DNA of 64,000 bases from assembly GCA_902773665.1 (NCBI GenBank), contig CACYFF010000001.1:115204-179203 (forward strand), written 5' to 3'. Every line of letters starts with the position of its first letter. Position 1 is the first letter of the stretch. The notes beneath the pieces are model-generated. The model was not told the origin of the DNA. It worked only from the letters and a program-made list of their open reading frames with translations, and did not search any database. Source of the stretch: an uncultured Eubacteriales bacterium. GTDB lineage: Bacteria; Bacillota; Clostridia; Peptostreptococcales; Anaerovoracaceae. Of the stretch, positions 1 through 6,530 are shown in pieces. The translations under genes were made by a program, and so were the position numbers.

Positions 1-1080
1 CTCTTCCGTGATGTCTTCTCCCAGGCTCAGCCGCAGGCTTCCGTGGGCCACGTCGTGCACCCGGCCGATGGCCAGCAGCACGTGGCTGGGATCGAGAGAC
101 CCGGATGTGCAGGCGGAACCGGACGAAGCGCAGATGCCCTTGTCGTCCAGCAGGAGCAGCAGGCTTTCGCCTTCGATGCCTTCGAAGCAGAAGTTGACGT
201 TGCTGGGAAGACGGTTCGTGCGGTCCCCGTTCAGGATGGAATGGGGGATCGCCTCCAGCCCCGCGATCAGCTTATCGCGCAGCGGGATCAGATGCGCCGC
301 ATTCTTGTCGATGTTCGCGCAGGCTTCTTCCAGGGCCGCTGTCATGGACATGATACCCGCGATGTTCTCCGTGCCGCCGCGCTTGCCCCTTTCCTGCGCG
401 CCGCCTTCGATGATGTTCGTCAGAGCGATGCCCTTCTTTGCGTACAGCACGCCCACGCCTTTCGGCCCGTGGAACTTGTGTGCCGACAGCGAGAGCATGT
501 CGATGTTCTGCGCCTGTACGTCGATATGGAGATGGCCCGCCGCCTGTACGGCGTCTGTATGGAACAATACCCCTTTTTCCCGGCAGACCGCGCCGATCTC
601 GGGGATGGGCTGGATGCTGCCGATCTCGTTGTTGGCATACATGATGGTGACGAGGCAGGTATCCGGCCGGATGGCTGCCGCCACTTCCTCCGGCGTAACG
701 ATGCCGTTTTCATGCACGTCCAAAAGCGTTACTTCGAAGCCCTCCTTCTCCAGCTTCGCCAGCGTATGCAGCACTGCGTGGTGCTCGAAGGCAGTGGAGA
801 TGATATGCTTTTTGCCCTTCTTTTCGCCGATCCGGGCGGCGGATATGATGGCCTGGTTGTCCGCTTCGCTGCCGCCGGACGTAAACAGGATCTCCCGGGC
901 GCTGCAGTTGAAGATCTTTGCGACGCGCTCCCTTGCGCTCTGCAGGGCTTCGTTCGCCTTCTGCCCAACGGTATGTAAGCTGGACGGGTTGCCGTAGATC
1001 TCGCCCATGTAGGGGATCATGGCGTCGATGGCCGTCTTGCTCATCCTTGTGGTCGCCGCATTATCTGCGTATATGTTCAT
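1..1080 (-). CDS. cysteine desulfurase, NifS/IscS family (3' end cut by window)
   Basis: The start is ATG at 1080. The frame stays open to base 1, so about 360 residues are visible and the C-terminus lies outside the window. It is a fold-type I PLP enzyme that takes sulfur from cysteine for Fe-S cluster or tRNA thiolation. Visible marks are the N-terminal [11 protein letters not shown], the PLP lysine in SAHKFHG near residue 200, and the catalytic cysteine in SSGSACTSG near residue 325, in the short loop form seen in NifS-like enzymes. No IscU or ThiI gene is visible on this side; the partner could lie beyond the left edge. Family assignment is firm; the exact sulfur acceptor is unknown. Confidence 0.93.
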   Translation of the reverse strand, partial: MNIYADNAATTRMSKTAIDAMIPYMGEIYGNPSSLHTVGQKANEALQSARERVAKIFNCSAREILFTSGGSEADNQAIISAARIGEKKGKKHIISTAFEHHAVLHTLAKLEKEGFEVTLLDVHENGIVTPEEVAAAIRPDTCLVTIMYANNEIGSIQPIPEIGAVCREKGVLFHTDAVQAAGHLHIDVQAQNIDMLSLSAHKFHGPKGVGVLYAKKGIALTNIIEGGAQERGKRGGTENIAGIMSMTAALEEACANIDKNAAHLIPLRDKLIAGLEAIPHSILNGDRTNRLPSNVNFCFEGIEGESLLLLLDDKGICASSGSACTSGSLDPSHVLLAIGRVHDVAHGSLRLSLGEDITEE

Positions 1081-1156
1081 GTGCTTTCCTCCTTTTGCGG
1101 TCCTATGTTCTTGCAAAAGGAGTATAAGCCTATTTACCCACTGTGTCAATAGGTTA

Positions 1157-2149
1157 TTATTCTTCCGGCTTGTTCTCCTGCGCCGCAGCGGAACCCGCAA
1201 CCCCGGGCTTCCAGTGCAGTTCCATATTCTTTAAGTCCCGTTTTGCGTACTTGGGCGCCACTTTTGCGTTGAATTCCGCCGCATCGTCCCTTTTGATCCG
1301 GTCGAAGAAGCCCTTCTTTCTCAGGACGAGCAGCACCGCGACGTAGACCGCGTCGATGATCAGGGTCACAACGAGGTCCAGGGAGCTCACCTCGGAGCCG
1401 ATGGCCCCCAGTCCGAGCCCGTCCGCATAGAACGCGACCATGTTGTTGACGATGTGGATCGCAGACGACGCCTCGATGCCCCGGGAGATCCAGGCCATCA
1501 GGCCCATCATGCAGCCCGTCGCCAGGATCGTCAGTTTGCCGGTGAGATTATACGGATGCATGGCCATGAAGATGAGGGCCTGCAGCACCACCGCGATCAC
1601 CGGGATGCGGAACCAGCCGCCGAAGGTCTGCATGAGCAGCCCCCGGAACATGTACTCCTCCGCGATGCACTGCAGCGGCCCCATCACGGTAAGCAACAGG
1701 AAGGTGGCGATGGTAAACTGGTTGTTCAGCGGCCCGTGATCCAGCAGGATCCAGACCAGATTCGGCACGCCGCAGACGAGCAGCGCCAGCAGCATCATCC
1801 GGCCGAATACGCTCCAGTCCCAGCCGCCCCGGGCGGAGGAATAGGAGGAAAAAGGCCGGTCGCGCACGATGAGGGCGGTGAGCGCCAGCAGGGGGATGGC
1901 GACCGCCAGTGACCCCAGATTCAGCAGGATGCCGGGGCCGCTCGACACGTCCATGGTGTCGTAGCTGCCGGCGATCTTCATGACGCTCTCCAGTCCTCCC
2001 TGGTTCAGCGCACCCAGGAGAACGATGGCGACGGTCGAGCCAAGATAGAGCACGGCAAACAGCAGGCCCGCCAGGAGGGGTTTAAACCAGCGGTAGGAGA
2101 TGAACCGCCGGGGATAGGTCGGATATTCGTGTTCGGGTACGGGTTTCAT
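1157..2149 (-). CDS. CPBP family intramembrane glutamic endopeptidase (CAAX protease-like)
   Basis: A 330-residue multi-pass membrane protein. The three conserved motifs of the CPBP (Abi/CAAX protease) family are present: EExxxR as EEYMFRG at residues 164-170, FxxxH ending at His198, and HxxxN as HIVNN near residue 232. Hydrophobic segments fill residues 20-240, and the C-terminus is charged and cytoplasmic. In Bacillota such proteins process peptides or act in bacteriocin self-immunity, but the substrate cannot be told from sequence. It stands alone between the desulfurase gene and tRNA-Lys, with no bacteriocin precursor visible nearby. Confidence 0.85.
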   Translation of the reverse strand: MKPVPEHEYPTYPRRFISYRWFKPLLAGLLFAVLYLGSTVAIVLLGALNQGGLESVMKIAGSYDTMDVSSGPGILLNLGSLAVAIPLLALTALIVRDRPFSSYSSARGGWDWSVFGRMMLLALLVCGVPNLVWILLDHGPLNNQFTIATFLLLTVMGPLQCIAEEYMFRGLLMQTFGGWFRIPVIAVVLQALIFMAMHPYNLTGKLTILATGCMMGLMAWISRGIEASSAIHIVNNMVAFYADGLGLGAIGSEVSSLDLVVTLIIDAVYVAVLLVLRKKGFFDRIKRDDAAEFNAKVAPKYAKRDLKNMELHWKPGVAGSAAAQENKPEE

Positions 2150-2257
2150 AAAAATGTCCTTTCTGATCGTTTTTCATCCTATTTTACACCGCCGCGGGCG
2201 GAGCATCGAAAAGTTGCTTAAAAGTTGTTAGAGAGTTGCTTAAATTTAGTCTCATTT

Positions 2258-2308
2258 CAGACACCCTGATTCCTCAAAATACGTGTGAAAATCAGGGTGT
2301 CTGTTTTT
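2258..2308 (+). repeat. 14-bp perfect hairpin plus T-run sharing sequence with tRNA-Lys
   Basis: Arms at 2258-2271 and 2290-2303 are perfectly complementary (14 bp, 18-nt loop) and are followed on the plus strand by five T residues, so the unit has the shape of a plus-strand intrinsic terminator. No plus-strand gene precedes it. Twelve bases of the left arm (gacaccctgatt) are identical to a segment of the adjacent tRNA-Lys gene at 2386-2397. The right arm carries the complement. It may be a tRNA-derived remnant or an attenuator-like hairpin. Confidence 0.55.
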
Positions 2309-2323
2309 ATTTCACAGAAAATG

Positions 2324-2355
2324 AAAAAGCCTTGAAACCGTTGAGATTTCAAGGC
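2324..2355 (-). terminator. intrinsic terminator of tRNA-Lys
   Basis: Reading the minus strand directly after the tRNA 3' end, a 9-bp stem (GCCTTGAAA / TTTCAAGGC, 9-nt loop) is followed by TTTTTC. Confidence 0.85.
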
Positions 2356-2357
2356 CT

Positions 2358-2433
2358 TGGTACACCATCACGGGCTCGAACCGTGGACACCCTGATTAAG
2401 AGTCAGGTGCTCTACCAACTGAGCTAATGGTGC
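2358..2433 (-). tRNA. tRNA-Lys (anticodon CTT)
   Basis: A 76-nt cloverleaf read on the minus strand. The acceptor stem is GCACCAT / ATGGTGT, the D-arm contains AGCTCAGTTGGTAGAGC, the anticodon loop is CTCTTAA giving anticodon CTT, the T-arm contains GGTTCGAGCC, and the CCA is encoded. A good promoter lies just upstream and an intrinsic terminator just downstream, so it is a single-gene transcription unit. Confidence 0.95.
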
Positions 2434-2451
2434 ATGTCAAACGCAAGTAAT

Positions 2452-2480
2452 ATATTAACCGTGCGGCTTGCGTTTGTCAA
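2452..2480 (-). promoter_or_regulatory. sigma-A type promoter of tRNA-Lys
   Basis: On the minus strand, a perfect TTGACA (-35, bases 2475-2480) is separated by 17 bp from TAATAT (-10, bases 2452-2457). The tRNA begins 18 bp further on. Confidence 0.85.
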
Positions 2481-2512
2481 GAAAGAATTTAAGCAATTTT
2501 AAAAATTTTAGA

Positions 2513-3115
2513 CTAGAACCCCAGGTCTTCGCCCACCAGCACCACTTCCACGTCCATGCCGTTCATCTTCTGCATGTAGATGGCCAGTACGTTGCAGATG
2601 CGGCGAGGCGCGTGGCAGTCGTAGCACTTGCCCGTCTTCGCGCAGGGCGTCGCGTAGCCGAACTTCTTCGTGTTCGTCGGCGCCGCCACATTGCGGGCCC
2701 GGAAGATGGCTTCTTCCAGCGTAGGTTCGATCTTCTTGGTGCTGGCCACCATGTAGACTTTTTCGTGGCCGAAGATGGACCCAGCCACCCGGTTTCCGGT
2801 GCCGTCGATGTTCACCAGGGCGCCGGTCTCGGAGATGGCGTTGACGGAAGTAAGGAAGATGTCCGTCAGCTGCGTCTTCCTTGCGATCTCCATAAACTCG
2901 CCGTCGTCGTGGATGCCGATGGGATCGTAGACCGTATTGTGCTTTGCCAGCATGGCGGAGATGCCCATCACCCGCAGGGTCTCGGAGTCGCCGAAGCCTA
3001 CGGTCTTGCCGTCGATCCGGCTGTCCAGATAGGCCGCAGCTTCCGCTCCGGTCTCGAAATAGCTGACTTCGAATTCATTCTTCTTCAGATTTGCGATCGT
3101 TTTTTCCAGATCCAT
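2513..3115 (-). CDS. LUD domain protein (LutC/YkgG-like, DUF162)
   Basis: A 200-residue soluble protein matching the LUD fold: an N-terminal basic helix, the core GKTVGFGDSETL near residue 35, and the ALVNIDGTGNRVAG segment near residue 100 that is conserved in lactate-utilisation LutC/LutB proteins. The C-terminus carries a cysteine-rich stretch (CAKTGKCYDC, then RRICN) typical of stand-alone clostridial LUD proteins, possibly binding a metal or cluster. No lutA or lutB genes are adjacent, so a role in lactate oxidation is not supported here. Its precise function is unknown. Confidence 0.8.
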   Translation of the reverse strand: MDLEKTIANLKKNEFEVSYFETGAEAAAYLDSRIDGKTVGFGDSETLRVMGISAMLAKHNTVYDPIGIHDDGEFMEIARKTQLTDIFLTSVNAISETGALVNIDGTGNRVAGSIFGHEKVYMVASTKKIEPTLEEAIFRARNVAAPTNTKKFGYATPCAKTGKCYDCHAPRRICNVLAIYMQKMNGMDVEVVLVGEDLGF

Positions 3116-3135
3116 CGGTTCCTCCCGGGGTCACA

Positions 3136-3306
3136 CTACCCTCTTCTGTTTACGAGCACGCCCGCCAGGGCGCAGACGATCCCCAGGACGATGCAGAACC
3201 AGCCTACCGCGCCGAAATCGTGGCGGAAGGGATTTTTGAACCACAGCACGGAAGCGATCTCCCACACTACGGCGCAAACGAAAAGGATCTTTGCAGTCTT
3301 TCTCAT
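3136..3306 (-). CDS. small two-helix membrane protein, 56 aa
   Basis: This short gene lies between the symporter (ends 3317) and the LUD gene (starts 3115), in the same direction. It starts MRKTAKILFVCAVV and has two hydrophobic segments (about residues 5-22 and 33-52) joined by a short charged linker around residues 24-31, ending NRRG. Ten bases separate it from the symporter stop, so it is probably cotranscribed with the symporter. I do not recognise the family. A role as a small accessory subunit of the symporter is only a guess from position. Confidence 0.6.
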   Translation of the reverse strand: MRKTAKILFVCAVVWEIASVLWFKNPFRHDFGAVGWFCIVLGIVCALAGVLVNRRG

Positions 3307-3316
3307 AACGGCCTCC

Positions 3317-4915
3317 TTATTTCTGCCGCCGTATGACCTTGCGGTCCAGAACGCCCAGCGCGTCCGAGCTGTTGACCAGCTCCATCTGCAGCATGGCGCA
3401 GTCCACAGCGCGTCCGATAAAGGTAAAGATGATATCCAGAACGATGGCGACGCCCAGTCCGCCGGCGGGGATGTTCAGGCGGCCCAGCATAATGGCGTAG
3501 CAGGCGAGGCCGCTGCCGGGGATGGGCGGCAGCGCGATGGCCATCATGGTGCAGATGATGGTCGCGACGATCATCCAGGTAAGATCGACCTCCACGTGAT
3601 ACACTTCCGTCAGATAATAAGCGGTGGCGATGAAGGAACAGATCGTGGCCGGCATGAACATCGTCTGTCCGATGGGAAGGGCGAATTCCGTCAGCCGGGA
3701 CGGAACGCCGAATTTCCGGGTCACGATGCTCTCCGTTTCGCCGTAGGAGGCGCCGGCAGAAGCCGTCAGGAACGAGGTCATCATGGCCGGTTTGAGCGTC
3801 TTCAGCAGCCATTTCTTTTCCACACCGTATTTGGTCGCCGTGTGGTTGAGCATCAGGACCAGCATCAGGAACATCCCCATCACGTAGACGAGGACGGGCT
3901 TCCAGATCCCGTAGAGCTGGGAGATCTGACCGTTCCAGATGTAACTGATGATGGTGAGCGAGATGAACACCGGCGAATACCGGCCGATGCTCTCCATCAG
4001 GTAGTTGACCAGAGAGTTGCCCTGGGTGACGACACGGCGCAGCGTGCCCGCCGATTCGCCCATCGCCAGAAGGCCGATGCCCAGCGCAAAGCCCATGAAG
4101 ATCAGCTGGATGGAGTCGTTGTTTGAAAAAGGCGAGACCGGGTTCGCCGGGAGTATGCTGGCGACCAGTTTCAGAAATTCCGAAAGACTTTCACCCGGCT
4201 GGATGCTGCCGCTGGTCCGGATCGTAAAGAACGGATAGAAGATCGCCTCGGCCAGGACAGCGGCCAGGAAGGAGAAGGCGATGAACCGGTTCATCACCCG
4301 CTTGCCGTAGCGGCTGTACGTAACGATATCCCCCAGGTTCGATACAGCACTTCCGAGGAACAGGAACAGCGACAGACTGGCAAAGGTGCCGAAGACGCCG
4401 AGGAACGCGTTGAAAAACAGCGTAAGCACATTCTCGTCGATGTAGTCGCCTGCCGCGTCCGGAAGCTGGAAGAACAGGATGCCGAAAAGGATGCCGGCGA
4501 ACACGCTGATGGGGATCGTCAGGGTGGCAAAACGCCGTTCCTCATGGATCCGCAGCGTAACGCGGTTCTTGCTGCCCCGCCGGCTCCAGACGGGCGCAAA
4601 TCCCATGTCCACCATCAGGCGGCGGCTGAACTCGTCTTCGCCGGTGTCGAGCGTCGTCGGGTTAAACCGGTCCCCTTCGTACTCGATGGTGATATAGTCC
4701 CGGCGCATCCGGGAATCCATATATACCGTGCACGATATCTTGCCGCCGAAGTGCTCGCAGATGCGCAGCAGCGTATCCTCCATCGCGAGACGGATGCGGA
4801 TGCGGTTGCGGTTTTCCAGCGAAAGCGTCTGCAGGAACTCCCAGATGTCCTCCGAGATCCTGTCCACGCCGCGGCGGTCCAGCAGATATACAGTTTCCAC
4901 GAGTCTTCTCTTCAT
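3317..4915 (-). CDS. dicarboxylate/amino acid:cation symporter (DAACS) with N-terminal degenerate RsbW-like domain
   Basis: A 532-residue protein with two parts. Residues 1-125 are soluble and resemble a GHKL/RsbW-type ATPase fold: an N-box-like LAMEDTLLRI (residues 43-52), a beta segment YITIEYEGDRFNP (about 74-86) at the place of the DxGxxFDP loop, and a final strand before the membrane. The N-box Asn and the glycine-rich G2 box are missing, so it is probably not an active kinase. Residues 130-520 form the transporter, with the serine/glycine-rich re-entrant segment ASAGASYGE and a PGSGLACYAIML second hairpin, as in GltP/SstT proteins. It is divergent from the STAS/SpoIIE operon and shares its 117-bp control region. 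Transport class is firm; substrate is not known; the regulatory role of the N-domain is inference. Confidence 0.85.
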   Translation of the reverse strand: MKRRLVETVYLLDRRGVDRISEDIWEFLQTLSLENRNRIRIRLAMEDTLLRICEHFGGKISCTVYMDSRMRRDYITIEYEGDRFNPTTLDTGEDEFSRRLMVDMGFAPVWSRRGSKNRVTLRIHEERRFATLTIPISVFAGILFGILFFQLPDAAGDYIDENVLTLFFNAFLGVFGTFASLSLFLFLGSAVSNLGDIVTYSRYGKRVMNRFIAFSFLAAVLAEAIFYPFFTIRTSGSIQPGESLSEFLKLVASILPANPVSPFSNNDSIQLIFMGFALGIGLLAMGESAGTLRRVVTQGNSLVNYLMESIGRYSPVFISLTIISYIWNGQISQLYGIWKPVLVYVMGMFLMLVLMLNHTATKYGVEKKWLLKTLKPAMMTSFLTASAGASYGETESIVTRKFGVPSRLTEFALPIGQTMFMPATICSFIATAYYLTEVYHVEVDLTWMIVATIICTMMAIALPPIPGSGLACYAIMLGRLNIPAGGLGVAIVLDIIFTFIGRAVDCAMLQMELVNSSDALGVLDRKVIRRQK

Positions 4916-4920
4916 GCCTT

Positions 4921-5020
4921 TAGTATACTACATTTTCGGAAAGTTCAGCATTCTCCCATAATTTATTGTTTTACGAAAAAGCGAATTCATGAGATAATAA
5001 ATTGATTATGTAGTATGCAT
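4921..5020. promoter_or_regulatory. divergent control region with inverted repeat
   Basis: The spacer between the symporter and the STAS gene is AT-rich. A near-palindromic pair bounds it: tagtatactacat at 4921-4933 and atgtagtatgcat at 5008-5020, matching at 10 to 11 positions when one is reverse-complemented. Each copy lies close to one of the two divergent start codons, as expected of a shared operator. No cognate regulator is recognised. Confidence 0.4.
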
Positions 5021-5032
5021 AAGGAGGTCCCT

Positions 5033-5329
5033 ATGACGATCACAAAAACCATCGAATCCGATGCTCTTACTCTCGCCCTCTCCGGCAGACTGGACACCAC
5101 CACTTCCCCCGAACTGGAGGATGAGATCAACGCTTCTCTGGCAGGCATCCACAAGCTTACGCTGGACTTTACGGAACTGAGCTACATCTCTTCCGCAGGC
5201 CTCCGCGTGCTGCTGGCTGCCCAGAAGAAGATGAACGTCCAGGGAGAGATGCGTGTCGTCGGTGTCAACGACACGATCATGGAGATCTTTGAGGTCACCG
5301 GATTCTCCGAGATCCTGACGATCGAATAA
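5033..5329 (+). CDS. STAS domain anti-sigma factor antagonist (SpoIIAA/RsbV-like)
   Basis: A 98-residue single-domain STAS protein. ATG at 5033 is chosen over the upstream ATG at 5015 because a strong AAGGAGG lies 6 bases before it. The signature YISSAGLRVLL (about residues 51-61) carries the expected phospho-acceptor serine (Ser54), and the flanking pattern SGRLDTTTSP and VTGFSEI is typical of bacterial antagonists. In known partner switches the unphosphorylated form binds an RsbW-type kinase and the phosphorylated form is released. It is the first gene of a plus-strand operon with a STAS-kinase fusion (14 bases downstream) and a SpoIIE phosphatase. No sigma factor is nearby. Confidence 0.92.
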   Translation: MTITKTIESDALTLALSGRLDTTTSPELEDEINASLAGIHKLTLDFTELSYISSAGLRVLLAAQKKMNVQGEMRVVGVNDTIMEIFEVTGFSEILTIE

Positions 5330-5342
5330 TGCGGGCGGACTT

Positions 5343-6521
5343 ATGAAAGAAGTCAGCTTTATCCCAAATCAAACCATTCCTACGCTCCGGCTGTCCGGGC
5401 GCATCGATTCGACGAACGCCGCAGCCGCAGAGCAGGAGATCCAAACGCTGCTGCAGGACGTGCCCGGCACGCAGGTGCAGGTCGACGCGGAGGACCTGGA
5501 GTACCTTTCTTCCGCAGGTCTGCGCGTGCTGCTGCGTCTGCGCAAGAGCCGCACCGGTCTTACGGTGGTCAACGTCTCTCCGGAAGTCTACGACGTGCTG
5601 GAGATGACGGGCTTTACGGAGATCATCCCCGTATCGAAGGCGTTCCGCCGCATCTCAGTGGAAGGCTGCGATGTCATCGGCGAAGGCGCCAACGGCACCG
5701 TCTACCGGCTTGACCCCGACACCATCGTAAAAGTCTACCTCGACCCGGACGCCCTGGACGATATCCGCAAAGAGCGCGAACTGGCCCGCACGGCCTTTAT
5801 CCTCGGCGTTCCCACCGCGATCCCCTACGACGTGGTAAAGGTGGGAGACCTGTACGGCTCCGTCTTCGAGCTGCTCAACGCGAAGTCCTTCGCGGAGCTT
5901 CTGATGGAAGACCGGGAGAACGCGGACAAGTATATCCGGCAGCTGGCGGATCTGCTCAAGCTCATCCACAGTACCGAAGTCAAGCCCGGTTCCATGCCCG
6001 ACATGAAGCAGACGGTCCTCGGCTGGGTGGATTTTCTGGAGGAACAGTTGCCCGAGGCCCAGTGGAAGAAACTGCGCAGCCTCGCAGCGGCGGTGCCCGA
6101 GCGGCACACCATGCTGCACGGCGATTATCACGCCAAAAACGTGATGATGCAGAACGGCGAGGTCATCCTCATCGACATGGACACGCTCTGCATGGGTCAC
6201 CCCGTGTTCGAGATGGCGTCGGTCTTTAACGCCTACACCGGCTTCTACGTGACCGGCACCCGCAAACGCGGCTCCTTTATCGGCCTCGACCCGGAGATGG
6301 CGGAACGGACCTGGAACGGCATCCTGCTGCGCTATGCAGATGACGATCCGCAGCTCGCGGCAAAGATCGAGCAGCGGGCGGCCCTCATCGGCTACGTGCG
6401 TCTTTACCGCCGCATCCTGCGCAGAAACGGTCTGAACACGCCGGAAGGACGGCAGGAGATCGAACTCTACCGGAAGAATATCGGCGAACTGTTGGAGCAG
6501 GTGGACGATCTCACCTGGTAA
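5343..6521 (+). CDS. STAS domain fused to an APH-like kinase
   Basis: 392 residues in two domains. Residues 1-100 form a second STAS domain with the serine motif YLSSAGLRVLL (Ser57). Residues 105-390 form an aminoglycoside-phosphotransferase/choline-kinase type fold: glycine loop VIGEGANGTVYRL (111-123), candidate ATP lysine Lys130, catalytic loop HGDYHAKNV (259-267, Asp261, Asn266) and metal-binding LIDMD (Asp278). All catalytic residues are present, so the kinase should be active. Its substrate could be a small molecule or, given the fusion, a protein of this switch; that is inference. It lies 14 bases after the first STAS gene and 9 bases before the phosphatase gene. The kinase part resembles stand-alone APH-like proteins of Clostridia; the STAS fusion is uncommon. 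Confidence 0.88.
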   Translation: MKEVSFIPNQTIPTLRLSGRIDSTNAAAAEQEIQTLLQDVPGTQVQVDAEDLEYLSSAGLRVLLRLRKSRTGLTVVNVSPEVYDVLEMTGFTEIIPVSKAFRRISVEGCDVIGEGANGTVYRLDPDTIVKVYLDPDALDDIRKERELARTAFILGVPTAIPYDVVKVGDLYGSVFELLNAKSFAELLMEDRENADKYIRQLADLLKLIHSTEVKPGSMPDMKQTVLGWVDFLEEQLPEAQWKKLRSLAAAVPERHTMLHGDYHAKNVMMQNGEVILIDMDTLCMGHPVFEMASVFNAYTGFYVTGTRKRGSFIGLDPEMAERTWNGILLRYADDDPQLAAKIEQRAALIGYVRLYRRILRRNGLNTPEGRQEIELYRKNIGELLEQVDDLTW

Positions 6522-6530
6522 GGAGGATCC

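Noticed and set aside
2468..4126. Long plus-strand frame of 552 codons opposite the LUD and symporter genes
   Set aside because: It is antisense to two genes with clear family motifs, its translation is rich in His, Arg, Asp and Gly as expected of GC-rich shadow frames, and it has no ribosome site.
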